Translations under genes and position numbers: made by a program
NCBI GenBank assembly: GCA_033398695.1
Contig: CM065806.1
Span: forward strand, 37,535,001-37,599,000
DNA: 64,000 bases
Direction: 5' to 3'
Source: Orobanche coerulescens
Taxonomy: Eukaryota > Streptophyta > Magnoliopsida > Lamiales > Orobanchaceae
Notes under the pieces: generated by a model
What the model saw: only the letters and a program-made list of their open reading frames with translations
Told to the model about the DNA's origin: nothing
Databases searched by the model: none
In this document: positions 1 to 13,120 of the stretch, in pieces
Position numbering within the stretch: position 1 is the stretch's first letter
How the letters are laid out: each line of letters opens with the position of its first letter

Positions 1-474
1 AACTTTCTTCTCGTTACTAGAGAATATATCTCAAAGTACTTTAGGCTCTCAAGTTACTACAACCTCAGTTAGTAGTTTCGCCTTTTATTTATCTATGGAT
101 CCATTTGAATTTACGTTAGATCCTAGTGGTATCTATTCCAGAGGAAGATCTACCGAACATTAAACAAAATTCCGCACAACAGAATTATTCTTTCTCTTAT
201 ATGACCATATGAAGAGTGTATATGGCATTGTAAATTATCTTCTAGCACGCATGCTAGAGATTTCAGACGTAGTGATTTTCCAAGTTCAAGCCTTTTTGCT
301 TCAACCTTTAAAACCACTTGATGATTTATTTCACATTGATAAATCCACGGTATCTCATAATTGATTTAGTTTTTAAATCAGTTATGCGTTTGATACACGC
401 TTTTCCTTAACTCGATTAGTACATACTGACATGTCAGACTATCAAAATTTCGCACTACGAATTTATACGCATCA
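1..474 (-). pseudogene. Copia pol remnant, start of RT (TE-B copy 1)
   Basis: This matches 12552-13025 and 30051-30530 nearly base for base. Read on the minus strand it is a decayed reverse-transcriptase N-terminal region: near 105-135 a frame gives residues like GIYTTRI followed by KFKWI, resembling the Copia RT block before KWIFK. Stops and frameshifts are frequent, so no protein is made. The segment is cut off from its continuation (9609 onward) by TE-A, whose 5-bp target duplication catca is at 470-474 and 9604-9608. The window begins inside this copy, so its left part is missing. Confidence 0.6.
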
Positions 475-1134
475 TGTAACACCCCCAATCCGCTCAGGGA
501 TATTACACGCCGTAGACCCTTTCCTCAAGGATCTACGAGGCTGGTAACAACATAGAACAACTCAAAAATGCCTTTAAGGCCAAAATGACTCAGTAGACCG
601 ATTTGGTCTTTCAATGATTACATACAACTCAACCTCATTACATGCCCACGCAGGGGTCAAATACAACACACTCCCGTACAACGGGAAAGAATACTACAGC
701 GGAAAATAAACTATAACTATACCAATGACCTCATACGGATCCTCGTGTGATTAGTATCGTTCATCTTTCATCATTCTCCATGCCGACCCTGTGTTATGCT
801 CCCAAACCTGAATGCAAAAACAGACATCCACCCCCCGAATACTCGGGGCTTAGCAAAACTCCACTGTTTTGCTAGTGCAAGAACAAAGTGCAAATACGAG
901 CCATACAATTCACATTTCACGAATAACAATAACCAGGAATCCTCAAAAATCCAAACGTAACGAAAAGTACCTCCCGAGGCATGAGTTTGGTAAACATTTC
1001 TCAAAATCGAAAGATCACAAATAAAAGGGAAACCATTTATAAAACAGTTTTAAAGATGCCATCGAGAGTTTTAATAGAAAACAATTTTCAAGAAAGCCAC
1101 TCAATCAACACAAACGGGTCTTCACGAATATTTC

Positions 1135-1276
1135 CACGGGATTCTCGACCCAAAATCAAATAATATCGACACGAGATCAAACATCTCAACATCACACGGG
1201 GTTCTCGACCCAAATCCAAATAATATCAACACGAGATTAATCATCTCAACATTCCACAGGGTCCTTGACCCAATAC
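1135..1276. repeat. Tandem repeat of about 60 bp in the TE-A LTR, 2.4 units
   Basis: Two full units and a partial third of a sequence centred on TTCTCGACCCAAA...CACGAGAT begin near 1135, 1193 and 1253. The same array is in the other LTR at about 6877-7016, so it predates the insertion. Confidence 0.75.
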
Positions 1277-2885
1277 ACAGAATTGCACCACAATACAATC
1301 AAAGGTACAATCTCTCATTCGACATATCCTGCTCAAGACCCCCGATTAATTAACCCTCGGAGATTTCGTCAAACCTCCTTGGTTAATTAACCCTGATACC
1401 AATGCTAAAAAAAACAAGTTGAAGCAAGCTTCCAAAAACACGAATCGCGGTCTATGTCAAGACAAACATTTAAAAGTGAGTTGAAAGAATTTTGAAATAC
1501 GATAATCATTCGGTAACGGGGTCTTAGCTATCACTCAAATATCCGTAACCAATAAGCCTGCCAGGCGCCTCCACTGCGCACCTGTGCACCGGCGTTCACT
1601 CCACTATGTTGGCCGCTCCTTGAACATGTTACTGCGCCGGCGATCACTCCCGCAAGAGCCGCCCCTTGACACACGCATTATGTACACCGGCGTTCACCAC
1701 CCATATGGAGCCGCACATTGCAGCGCATACCAGGCCGGAGTACACGCCCCGCCCTCAGAGGCTCCCGGATATGATGTCTCTCAATAACAAGTATTCACAT
1801 TGTTACAAACATCAAGCACACAGTCAATCGTGTAACAATTATCAAATCAATACACCAATTCACATAATTCATCCGTCAGTCCACGACCACACGAATAAAT
1901 AACAACACGCTCGTCAACCATAACGCGATGGAAATAAGCAATATACGTACGCACGCATTATCAAGCGAAACATCAACACAAAATATATCTAAAGGATTCA
2001 CGTAGTCACTTACAACCTACGAAATTTACAAAACACACGCGTTTTGAAAGTGAGCCTTTAACGAGGCTAGCCGAATCTTTTGAAAACTCATTTCAAACAA
2101 ATAAACAAACACACCAAGATGATCACTAATTATCATATCCACAAAACGAGAATAGTATGGACAAGGTACTTGCCTCGAATAACCACAACGCGGAGAATCG
2201 ACCGAAGTAGGTTGGCACGAACCGACTACGAACTCGCCGACTCCACCGAACGACAATCCACAACAATGAACTATGAACAAAAACAATAACAACGAAAATG
2301 AATTCCAAAGTATGACCCAAAGCCGCTGAATTCAAAGAACAAATGACGAAGGTTCAAGGATTTCCCCCAAAACGGCCAAGAACACGATTCGTTCCGTCAA
2401 ATCACGAAAACGGAATTCCAAGTTGAAATATGGATATACAATCCATAGAATATGTTTAACAACATCATTTAACCATAATCGATCCATCGAAAACGGATGA
2501 AAAACGAGATCGGGGACAAATTCCCCGAAAAGTCAATTCGAAGGAAATCAAGAAATATACTTCGATTCGACGAAGAACAATGGATTAAATGATGTTAAAC
2601 ACGAGAATACTACCAAGATTAATCATACCCATCATGAATTAATCAACAACACGGAACGAATCGGACAAAAATGCAAAACCCCCCAAATTCACGGAATTAG
2701 GGTTCTAAGGAAGATTACCTTGATTCGCTGGATCAAACGATGATAACGGATGATTGATTGATGTTATGAACTCAAGAACTTCATGGATTTGTTGTTAAAC
2801 AACATAGCTTCGTCACCCATGAATCGCCAGCCGTGGACGGAGAAGGAAGGAAATGAAAAACGAAGGGAAAAGTGGCTGGTCTGTC

Positions 2886-3330
2886 ATATATATACTGGGC
2901 CGGAACTAGTGTGCGCTAGCCTTCCCGGACTAGCGTGCGCTATCGGTCAGTACCGGCCGAGCACTCTCGGCCATGGCCCGCATGACCCGGCACCACCGAC
3001 CAATTCTGCCGACCATGACTGTCCGCCCGACTCCCGCTAGCGTGCGCTACGGCCGAAAGCCTACGCACGCTAGCCGACTGGCCCAAAGAGCCTATGGATC
3101 GAATCGCCTGCCAGTAACGACGCTAGCCGGACGACAGGCGGCGCTACGCTGCCGACTAGCGCGCGCTACGCTGTAGCGTGGCGCTACTCGCCGATCCTTC
3201 TTGATTCCGTAACCCCGAAACCCCACTGTCTCGCCCGATAGCAGGCGTTGGTCGACCAAGCTAGCGGCGCTACACTGCCGGTTAGCGCGGCAGCCTCTTC
3301 CGGCAGAAGGCGTGCGCTACGCGGTTCTCG
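2886..3330 (-). promoter_or_regulatory. TE-A U3 promoter region: TATA box with palindrome cluster upstream
   Basis: On the minus strand a TATATATA box lies at 2886-2894. Directly upstream of it (higher coordinates, 2905-3330) lie at least eight versions of TAGCGTGCGCTA, TAGCGCGCGCTA or truncated forms such as GACGCTAGC. The position relative to the TATA box suggests an enhancer-like role (inference). The same layout recurs in the other LTR and in TE-C and TE-E. Confidence 0.55.
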
Positions 3331-3888
3331 CCGCATCTGTCCGGCCGGTGCCTCAATCGTCCGGCCCCAAGCAACCGTCCCGGCCAAGACCACCACTGTG
3401 GCTCGACGACCCGATTTCCAAAACGCATTTTAACGAACACGACGAAAAGTTCGCGGACAACATCAACGGCCCGAAATGAAAACATAATACCATAATTAAT
3501 CATACGCGACCAAGAAACGGGTCGAGACAACAATTCCAGATACGGATACCCGTAACTTTCAAGAAATTACAAAATGGCCCAAAACGCCCGGAAATCACGA
3601 TACGTGATCGAATAACGAAACCGAAGTTCACAACACGTCTAACAAAGTTAAACGGACTTACGGGAAACTCGAAACAATAGCCAACGAGATTCGCAAGAAT
3701 CGAACTCAAGTGCGGAAAAGTCGCTAAAAAGCACGGAACTCAACAAAACGACACCGAAACGAACTCGGATGTCAAAAAGTGTAGAATTAATCATTCTCAG
3801 AATGATGAAACGGTCATGAGAGAGTCGTCAAAACGGTCTCCGGCCGAAAAAATAAATTTACCGAAAATCGAAAATTGCGGATATTACA

Positions 3889-3903
3889 TTCTACCCTCCT
3901 TAA
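3889..3903 (-). promoter_or_regulatory. TE-A polypurine tract
   Basis: The complement reads AAGGAGGGTAGAA directly before the LTR start TGTAATATCC. The same tract abuts the TE-D LTR at 21390. Confidence 0.75.
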
Positions 3904-6036
3904 AAGAAGTTTCGTCCCGAAACTTAAAACAAGTAGGGAGAAGAAATATTCTGCCAGGAAAAACTCAACGAGATACACAAGAATGCGTAACTAACGCCCA
4001 ACGGCGAAATGTTACAAACAACGCAAAGGAATATACGGCGAGAAAACACGCTCCACGACGACCAACACAACGTCGCCGTTAGGGATACAATAAAACCAAC
4101 AAATGACAAGCGTCATCAAATGGATAATACAATCAAGTCAATTATCCGAACAATCGCAAAACACAACGAACAAAATCAATACGATTGACCAACCTAACGG
4201 TACATTGATCAAGACGCGAGCCAATTGCTGAACAAATACGAAATTCCACCGCCCAAAGGTTGGAAGATCGAAAACGAGACTAATTTCCCGAACTTAAGGG
4301 AATTACGAAGGAGCCTGAACGCTCAACAATCACGAAACGAGAACAAAAACCGAACAAGCAAATGATCAAGACAACAAAAATCGAACAATCATGTCCGAAA
4401 CACGAAGGATAATAAAATTCAAACAAAAACTCCCAGGATGATCTGGTGAGAACTACAAGACATGCATTCCCATAAGATCCACAAGAAAGGGAATAGCGAT
4501 TGAAAAGTCACAACGACAAACGAGTTATTCCGAAACGATACCACACTCGTTCGATAAACAAAAACAAGGGCAGGACAAGCTCAGAGATGTCAACGAACAT
4601 AAATGAGTCGACAAAGTAGAATATACAGAAGTTCAAAATCTGATCCACTTCGAATAAAAGAACTAGTAGAACCAAATGATGTCACTCCCAAACAAGGTTC
4701 ACAAGAATCGAACTGAACCCGAAAAAGTCATAGCGATAACCAAATCCACCCACAACAAGGTTGCAGCTCGTTCGGACGATGAAACCGAAATACAGAACAA
4801 GTTCATAAAGTATCAACGAACATGAGCGAATCGATAGACTGGAGAAAGAGAAAATACAGAAGTCAAAATAATACGGGCATTACCTCCGACCTCGTCCACG
4901 AATTTCACAAAAACAGGAGCAAGGTAACAAGACATTAAACAACCGACACATAGCGGAACGATCACCGATGCACACGGTCACACCAAACGAAGCTCTAACA
5001 TCTCGCACATGTGCGATAACGCAGAAATCACCACAAGATGGCAACATTCAACACCAACATTCCACCTCTCACAGAGGACTAACACAACAAATGTGTGGAA
5101 AACAACTCAACGCTCACGCCGCCAACTCGATCATACTCGGGAGCAAACATCAAAATGAAAATGCGTACATCATACATACATACCCAGCCCTCAAACGGGA
5201 ATGGATAGGTTTTAAAAACGAAAACCTCATTTTGAAAATAATTTAGAAGAACACCGGTTGATCTTGAGTATCACCTTTCAAAAAGTACAAACGTGAAACA
5301 TCGTTATCGAGACATTGGAGAACCATTTCGCATTTGATAAAAATGAGGACACTTTCTCTTAGTGAAAACTTTCAGAATATTCGACCCTCGGGTCTAAATA
5401 AAAATGTTTCTAAAACATTGAAAATATCCCAAAGCATTTTGGTCCTCGAAGTAGAATTTTTTTTTTTTTTTTGAATATATTGTGGCACCTAGGATGTACC
5501 ACAAGAAAATAACTCATTTGAAGAGTATGTCTCGAAATTTATTTTTCCAAGATACTCAAGGTTTTCAAAAATCCAATAGGCCAGAACGCCCAAAACTCAC
5601 ACGTATCGACATTCACTAAAACAACTCCTAGTACACGCATCAAAATATTTAAAATAAAGACAATACATGTCTTTAAACGGAAATAAACGATAAAATACCG
5701 GAGTCGAAGACGCCTAGGATTCAGAACAAAACCACTGACCCCATTCGAAGTCTCTAAGGACCCTCCCACACCGACTAGTGAACAAGTCGTACGTGTATAA
5801 GCACAAAGCTTCCACAAGAGAACTTGTGAAACGTGCAAATTGATTCGAAAACCATCAGCAACGGACAAAAACAACAATAAAAAGACATCACAAGCGACGA
5901 CACTCCTCGTATAAATCAAATACGAGAGTCGACTAAATACATATCGTGAAATCAAAATCCACATAAGGATTCCACCACTTAACAAATAATCATAAAAATA
6001 GCTCGTGTCACACGAGGCACAACACAAAGAAGGGAG

Positions 6037-6211
6037 ACTTACTTCCACAGGTCGCACGAAGATGATGATCGCCCCACGATACTAATCACGACCAACAAAC
6101 TCAAACGACGCGTCGCGACACGAATCAGTCAGATAAAATCCGACTAAACAAGACTCAAACAACACGACTTGACCGACAGCCTAGGTTTCCTCAACCTATG
6201 CTCTGATACCA
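6037..6211 (-). promoter_or_regulatory. TE-A primer binding site and leader splice-donor signal
   Basis: The complement of 6201-6211 is TGGTATCAGAG, the initiator tRNA-Met primer site, four bases inside the 5' LTR. About 160 bases downstream the minus strand reads GAAGTAAGT (GTAAGT at 6042-6037), a strong splice-donor consensus. TE-D and TE-E have GTAAGT in the equivalent place. Confidence 0.6.
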
Positions 6212-6215
6212 TAAA

Positions 6216-9200
6216 TGTAACACCCCCAATCCGCTCAGGGATATTACATGCCGTAGACCCTTTCCTCAAGGATCTACCAGGCTGGTAACAACATAGAACA
6301 ACTCAAAAATGCCTTTAAGGCCAAAATGACTCAGTAGACCGATTTGGTCTTTCAATGATTACATACAACTCAACCTCATTACATGCCCACGCAGGGGTCA
6401 AATATAACACACTCCCGTACAACGGGAAAGAATACTACAGCGGAAAATAAACTATAACTATACCAATGACCTCATACGGATCCTCGTGTGATTAGTATCG
6501 TTCATCTTTCATCATTCTCCATGCCGACCCTGTGTTATGCTCCCAAACCTGAATGCAAAAACAGACATCCACCCCCCGAATACTCGGGGGTTAGCAAAAC
6601 TCCACTGTTTTGCTAGTGCAAGAACAAAGTGCAAATACGAGCCATACAATTCACATTTCACGAATAATAATAACCAGGAATCCTCAAAAATCCAAACGTA
6701 ACGAAAAGTACCTCCCGAGGCATGAGTTTGGTAAACATTTCTCAAAATCGAAAGATCAAAAATAAAAGGGAAACCATTTATAAAACGGTTTTAAAGATGC
6801 CATCGAGAGTTTTAATAGAAAACAATTTTCAAGAAAGCCACTCAATCAACACAAATGGGTCTTCACGAATATTTCCACGGGATTCTCGACCCAAAATCAA
6901 ATAATATCGACACGAGATCAAACATCTCAACATCACACGGGGTTCTCGACCCAAATCCAAATAATATCAACACGAGATTAATCATCTCAACATTCCACAG
7001 GGTTCTTGACCCAATACACAGAATTGCACCACAATACAATCAAAGGTACAATCTCTCATTCGACATATCCTGCTCAAGACCCCGACATTAACCCTGAGAT
7101 TTCACAAACCTCCTTGGTTAATTAACCCTGATACCAATGCTAAAAAAAACAAGTTGAAGCAAGCTTCCAAAAACACGAATCGCGGTCTATGTCAAGACAA
7201 ACATTTAAAAGTGAGTTGAAAGAATTTTGAAATACGATAATCATTGATAACGGGGTCTTAGCTATCACTCAAATATCCGTAACCAATAAGCCCGCCAGCG
7301 CCCATCCGCGCACTGTGCACCGGCGTTCACTCCACTATGTTGGCCGCTCCTTGAACATGTTATCGCGCCGGCGATCACTCCCGCAAGAGCCGCCTTGACA
7401 CACGCATTATGTACACCGCGTTCACCACCTATATGGAGCCGCACATTGCAGCGCATACCAAAGCCGAGTACACGCCCGCCTCGAGGCTCCTTGGATATGA
7501 TGTCTCTCAATAACAAGTATTCACATTGTTACAAACATCAAGCACACAGTCAATCGTGTAACAATTATCAAATCAATACACCAATTCACACAATTCATCC
7601 GTCAGTCCACGACCACACGAATAAATAACAACACGCTCGTCAACCATAACGCGACAGAAATAAGCAATATACATACGCACGTATTATCAAGCGAAACATC
7701 AACACCAAATATATCTAAAGGATTCACGTAGTCACTTACAACCTACGAAATTTACAAAACACACGCGTTTTGAAAGTGAGCCTTTAACGAGGCTAGCCGA
7801 ATCTTTTGAAAACTCATTTCAAACAAATAAACAAACACACCAAGATGATCACTAATTATCATATCCACAAAACGAGAATAGTATGGACAAGGTACTTGCC
7901 TCGAATAACCAAAACGCGGAGAATCGGCCGAAGTAGGTTGGCACGAACCGACTACGAACTCGCCGACTCCACCGAACGACAATCCACAACAATGAACTAT
8001 GAACGAAAACAATAACAACGAAAATGAATTCCAAAGTATGACCCAAAGCCGCTGAATTTAAAGAACAAATGACGAAGGTTCAAGGATTTCCCCCAAAACG
8101 GCCAAGAACACGATTCGTTCCGTCAAATCACGAAAACGGAATTCCAAGTTGAAATATGGATATACAATCCATAGAATATGTTTAACAACATCATTTAACC
8201 ATAATCGATCCATCGAAAACGAATGAAAAACGAGATCGGGGACAAATCCCCCGAAAAGTCAATTCGAAGGAAATCAAGAAATATACTTCGATTCGACGAA
8301 GAACAATGGATTAAATGATGTTAAACACGAGAATACTACCAAGATTAATCATACCCATCATGAATTAATCAACAAAACGGAACGAATCGGACGAAAATGC
8401 AAAAATCCCCAAATTCACTAATTATGGTTCTAAGGAAGATTACCTTGATTCATTGGATCAAAGGATGATAACGGATGATTGATTGATGTTATGAACTCAA
8501 GAACTTCATGGATTTGTTTTTAAACAACATGGCTTCGTCACCCATGAATCGCCAAATGTGACGGAGAAGGAAGGAAATGAAAACGAAGGGAAAAGTGGTT
8601 GGTCTGTCATATATATATCGGGCCGGAACTAGCGTGCGGCGCTAGCCTTTCCTGACTAGCGTGCGCTTATCGCCGCACTGCCGAGCACTCTCGCCATGGC
8701 CCGCATGACCCGGCACCACCGACCACCCCGCCGACCATGACTGTCCGCCCGACTCGCTAGCGTGCGCTACGGCCGAAGCTCGCGCGCTAGCCGACTGGCC
8801 CAGAGCTCGGATCGAATCGCCTGCCAGTAACGACGCTAGCCGCCCGACGGCAGGCGCTACGCCGCCGACTAGCACGCGCTACGCCGCGTAGCGTGCGCTA
8901 CCTTCCGATCCTTCCCGATTCCGTAACCCCGAAACCCCACCGTCCCGCCCGATAAGGCGTTGGTCGACCAAGCTAGCGTGGCGCTACACTGCGGTTAGCG
9001 CTGGCAGCCTTTTCCGGCAGAAGGCGGCGCTACACCGGTTCCTCGCCGCATCTGTCCCGGCCGTACACGCAATCGTCTCGGCGCCCCGCAACCGTCCGCC
9101 GCACTCACCACGTGGCTCGACGACCCGATTTTCAAAACGCATTTTAACGAACACGACGAAAAGTTCGCGGACAACATCAACGGACCGAAATGAAAACATA

Positions 9201-9603
9201 ATACCATAGTTAATCATACGCGATCAAGAAACGGGTCGAGACAACAATTCCAGATACGGATACCCGTAACTTTCAAGAAATTACAAAATGGCCCAAAACG
9301 CCCGGAAATCACGATACGTGATCGAATAACGAAACCGAAGTTCACAACACGTCTAACAAAGTTAAACGGACTTACGGGAAACTCGAACAAGTTAGCCAAT
9401 GAGATTCGCAAGAATCGAACTCAAGTGCGGAAAAGTCGCTAAAAAGCACGGAACTCAACAAAACGACACCGAAACGAACTCGGATGTCAAAAAGTGTAGA
9501 ATTAATCATTCTTAGAATGATGAAACGGTCATGAGAGAGTCGTCAAAACGGTCTCCGGCCGAAAAAAGAAATTTACCGAAAATCGAAAATTGCAGATATT
9601 ACA
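6216..9603 (-). repeat. TE-A 5' LTR (right, 3388 bp)
   Basis: Pairs with 475-3888 and has the same termini. It contains the 60-bp tandem repeat (about 6877-7016), a TATATATA box at 8610-8619 and the palindrome cluster upstream of it (about 8628-9035). It is 26 bp shorter than its partner through several small indels in GC-rich segments. Confidence 0.9.
8610..9035 (-). promoter_or_regulatory. TE-A 5' LTR promoter: TATA box plus palindrome cluster
   Basis: TATATATA at 8610-8619 is followed on the plus strand (upstream for the element) by GCTAGCGTGCGCTACGG, GACTAGCACGCGCTACG, CGTAGCGTGCGCTACC and similar motifs to about 9035. As the 5' LTR, this copy would drive the element. Confidence 0.55.
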
Positions 9604-9608
9604 CATCA

Positions 9609-9710
9609 TGCATCATGTGCGTATCCAGTGAAGATGCAGTCGACCGTATTGGGTCATACCTTCACTTGCTTTGGCTTAGGAACTTTTGCCTTAGCCATAC
9701 ACCGCCACAT
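9609..9710 (-). pseudogene. Copia integrase C-terminal remnant (TE-B copy 1)
   Basis: On the minus strand the region reads like the segment between integrase and RT in Copia pol: a KVPKPKQVKV-like run followed by a frame giving DCIFTGYAH, matching the widespread Copia pattern DCIFIGYAHN. Copies 2 and 3 carry the same block near 13035-13110 and 30535-30620. Stops interrupt the frame. TE-A insertion separates this piece from the RT remnant at 1-474. Confidence 0.65.
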
Positions 9711-11678
9711 TTTTTAGTATTTCTAAAATTGTTTTACTGCATTTCAGAGCTAATAGGAAATTTCAATTATTTCCTAGCATGGGATCTTGTTTTAAGTTAA
9801 CTAGTCTCCACATGATTGATATCCTCATATTCAGAGCTAGTTTGAACTGATTAACATCGTTTTTGCATTTCCGTTAGAACACAATTCAACCATCTTAATT
9901 TTCGGATTAAGTTGGTTTTGTATCTCAAGCTTTTAGAGTGTAAATTTCTCTTTTTAGCTTCATCCTTACTCATTATCGAGTACACGTAACAAATGTATCA
10001 CTATATTTATAGAGTAATCACATTTCTTATTACAACCCCTCATAAGAGTAGGTTTCATCATCATTTAAAATCTCTCTGGTTTTAATATTTGATAAAAGAA
10101 CTTATATGTTTTTAGCACTAAAATTCAATTATTGAATTTCTCCGAATTTCAGCATGGTTCCATTTATTTGGATCACATCTCGATCAAAGTTTGAAGAACC
10201 TTCACAAGATCGCTTTTGAGCAAAGGTGTCCCAAAGAAGAACAAATGCATGTTTTTCGTGGCAGATCCAAACATCATTAAAATTAAATTTCTAAAATAAT
10301 AAATTATTTTTCCCATAGATGGAAAATTTGCAGAGATCCGATATTAATAATTTCGAAATTTATGCTACAAAATAATTAATTGGCTTTAAGATTGTTGGTA
10401 TAATTTACTAAAAATTATATCGCTAAATTTGAAGTCATCTAATTATACGATGAAGTATAATATTTAATGATTTTCCATTATACCTGTAGATCCAAAAGCT
10501 TGTCTTGGACTCGTCCGTGTCCGTCAAATTACGACTTAAGGGATCGCATGTTTTGAATCTCCTGTTTGTGCTGCAAATCTGAGAAGAACAAAGTAGGAGA
10601 CAGATTTGTTAATGAGGAAAGCATTAAATAATATATATGTATATATATAATTAATCAAATGAGGTAAATCCGAATGTGGGCGATGTTGAGTCCGTAAAAC
10701 TGCCTCTCCTTAAAGCAAATTCGCCTCCACCGCAAAGGTATAGCGTCTGCCTCCCAGGATAAAACAACATCTCGATGCGTTGATATATCGATCATCGCAC
10801 CCTCAGCGAACTAGAATAAACCTGAACTACCACCGACGCGACCCAAAATATGAATAGAATTTATTTTCGAAAATAAAATTTTGTAGTCGGAATTTTTTGG
10901 GTGAAAAAACGGACGAAATTTTTTTTGTGTAAAATTAAGACCCCTCACATCTGTATTTATAGGTGAAGATGAGAGAGAGACATGTGATGGAGGAACTCTA
11001 TACCGACCGAAATTGGTATCTGGAGGAACTCTAAACCGATCGAAATTGGTATCTGGAGGAACTCTAAACCGATCAGGATTAGTATCTCAATACTTATCTA
11101 AACCGATCTGTTTAATTCGATTTTATCCGGATCCGAAAAATTCGGAATTTATTAATTGAGGTATTTTCGGTAAAATAAAATTTTACCGAATAAAATTGCA
11201 GTAAAAAGATAACTTCGAGATGCCGAGACATTTCGCCCAAATCGCCCTTCGACCAAGACCGAGCCGACCCGAACCTAACCGAGCCGAGCCAACCCGAACC
11301 GAGCGGACGGACGGCGGCGGCGGCGCGCGCGTGTGTGTGTGTGTGCGCGAGGGGCGCCTAGTCACACATCCACTCATGTCTCACTTTTTGAACAAGACTT
11401 TGTCCACATCTCTTTATATACTCACAATTTTTCTCTTCTTTTTCCAATGTGGGATAACATCCTAAACCCATTTCTAAAGGGTTCACTTTGGAATATTATA
11501 TCTCATTCATACCTCAATCATTTTGAGTGTTCTTACATGTTTTGAAAACCTCGTACGGAGTACTACGTATTCCAACTAAGTCCGGACTTTAACTCGTAGT
11601 CAGGCCCACTCAAAATTTCCTCTCAAATGGGCTGCTCAAAACATCCCATTTCCTCCATTTTATCTAATATTTCCAACA
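9711..11678 (-). repeat. TE-B LTR and leader, copy 1
   Basis: Ends at TTCCAACA (11678), the LTR start on the minus strand. A TATATAAAG box (11413-11420, minus) lies about 260 bases inside this end. A 33-bp unit (GGAGGAACTCTAAACCGATC...) is tandemly repeated about three times at 10993-11085, and a GGC/GCGC/GT microsatellite sits at 11308-11348. The point where LTR gives way to internal sequence was not found; an LTR of roughly 1.1-1.4 kb is likely. Confidence 0.6.
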
Positions 11679-12551
11679 ATCCCCCACATGAATGAGATTG
11701 ATGGTCTAGCAGCACACGTCAGACACGGAGTTGACTTGGTGATAGTTACTGCGGTTAGGCATTGCATAGGATAGGTAGAGTATGCTCCATGAACGGAGTT
11801 GACTTGCATAGCATAGGATAGGATAGATGCACCATATCCATTGGCATTCTAATTGATTCCATTGATCTTTCCAAGATTCATGTCATCATAATATGACTGA
11901 CCTCATATGAGACATTGTGAACGACTTGAGATTTTACATCTTAAGGTCATCTATTTAGTCTCATATATTTATCTTTTCAGACTTTGATGAATTGATCCCC
12001 TTGTCATTACTTACATCAATGACTCGATCATTCAAATTCATTCTTAAAGTAACATAGTCGTCATGTGTATTCGACATATACACACTTGACATATTCACTG
12101 TCTTGAATCTTTTTGACATTGTAAATTGGCATTTTTTTAACGTTTTGAAATTATGTTACCAACTATTGACCGAGACTTCAATTTCTCAAGATCAAATTAC
12201 TAATTTTAAGCGTCCCCAAAATTAGCAATTTTTCATTAACTACATTACCAAATTTGAGCGTCTTCAAATTGGTACTTTTCGGTCATTTAATCACCATATT
12301 TGAGCGTTGTCACATTGGAGATTTTATCTCATCCTTTGAAGTCATTGCTTGACACTACAGTTTCAAAGATTTTATGCCACTACTTTAGTGTCAATTTAGA
12401 TTCATAATACTTTCACTAAGTTGCAGACTTTCAATCGCTGCGTTAGGCACATATGCCTTTGGTTCTTCTAAGTTGGCTTTTCTCAAAGACGCCATTTAGA
12501 AAGACTACATGTATGTTCACTTGATATGCTTCTACATGTATATCATTATAA
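11679..12551 (-). pseudogene. TE-B interior 1: decayed Copia pol with internal deletion
   Basis: Begins with the PPT complement ATCCCCCAC (11679-11687). On the minus strand FLNG (12491-12502) marks the Copia RT block usually written DVKTAFLNG. Relative to 14948-16634 it lacks about 1.1 kb, including the RNase H tail, and the join at about 11790-11825 carries a short filler made of nearby sequence. No open reading frame survives. Confidence 0.6.
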
Positions 12552-13120
12552 TGAACTTTCTTCTCGTTACTAGAGAATATATCTCAAAGTACTTTAGGCT
12601 CTCAAGTTACTACAACCTCAGTTAATCGTTTCGCCTTTTATTTATCTATGGATCCATTTGAATTTACGTTAGATCCTAGTGGTATATATTCCAGAGGAAG
12701 ATCTACCGAACATTAAACAAAATTCTGCACAACAGAATTATTCTTTCTCTTATATGACCATATGAAGAGTGTATATGGCATTGTAAATTATCTTCTAGCA
12801 CGCGTGCTAGAGATTTCAGACGTAGTGATTTTCCAAGTTCAAGCCTTTTTGCTTCAACCTTTAAAACCACTTGATGATTTATTTCACATTGATAAATCCA
12901 CGGTATCTCATAATTGATTTAGTTTTTAAATCAGTTATGCGTTTGATACACGCTTTTCCTTAACTCGATTAGTACATACTGACATGTCAGACTATCAGAA
13001 TTTTGCACTACGAATTTATACGCATCATGCATCATGTGCGTATCCAGTGAAGATGCAGTCGACCGTATTGGGTCAGACCTTCACTTGCTTTGGCTTAGGA
13101 ACTTTTGTCTTAGCCATACA
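12552..13120 (-). pseudogene. Copia integrase-RT remnant (TE-B copy 2)
   Basis: This copy is uninterrupted across the site where TE-A entered copy 1. On the minus strand the integrase C-terminus (KPKQVKV-like, then DCIFTGYAH at 13060-13035) runs into the start of RT (GIYTTRI and KFKWI near 12660). Stops are frequent. It gives the empty-site sequence that confirms the TE-A target duplication. Confidence 0.65.

Larger units (their letters stand above)
475..3888 (-). repeat. TE-A 3' LTR (left, 3414 bp)
   Basis: Pairs with 6216-9603. In element orientation it starts TGTAATATCCGC and ends GGGGGTGTTACA. The two LTRs are collinear, but mismatches are concentrated in the GC-rich parts (1560-1780 and 2890-3380). 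It holds a tandem repeat (1135-1276), a TATA box (2886-2894) and a cluster of TAGCG-type palindromes (2905-3330). Confidence 0.9.
3889..6215 (-). other. TE-A interior, non-coding
   Basis: This 2327-bp stretch between the LTRs is A-rich on the plus strand. No zinc knuckle, protease, RT or integrase motif is visible in any frame. The segment from about 6030 to 6215 resembles the leader of TE-D (shared gacttac and ggtcgcacg blocks). A 172-codon open frame at 5539-6057 has no recognisable motif and is judged chance. Confidence 0.7.
475..9603 (-). mobile_element. TE-A: non-autonomous Gypsy-type LTR retrotransposon (LARD-like)
   Basis: Complete element of 9129 bp. LTRs at 475-3888 and 6216-9603 begin TGTAACACCC and end in ATATTACA. 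A perfect 5-bp target duplication, catca, flanks it at 470-474 and 9604-9608, and the empty site is visible in the sister copy near 13020. The primer-site complement ctctgatacca lies at 6201-6211 next to the right LTR and the PPT complement lies next to the left LTR, so the element is read on the minus strand. The interior of 2327 bp (3889-6215) has no gag, protease, RT or integrase. Long LTRs and a non-coding interior fit the LARD class. LTR termini, primer site and PPT match those of TE-E, which may supply proteins in trans (inference). Confidence 0.9.

Noticed and set aside
2783..3533. GC-rich open frames in the TE-A LTR
   Set aside because: They cover the palindrome cluster, differ between the two LTRs by frameshifts, and have no protein signature.
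5539..6057. 172-codon open frame in the TE-A interior (minus)
   Set aside because: Hydrophobic and low-complexity composition, no motif, and it overlaps the leader region where the related TE-D has no equivalent frame. Treated as chance.
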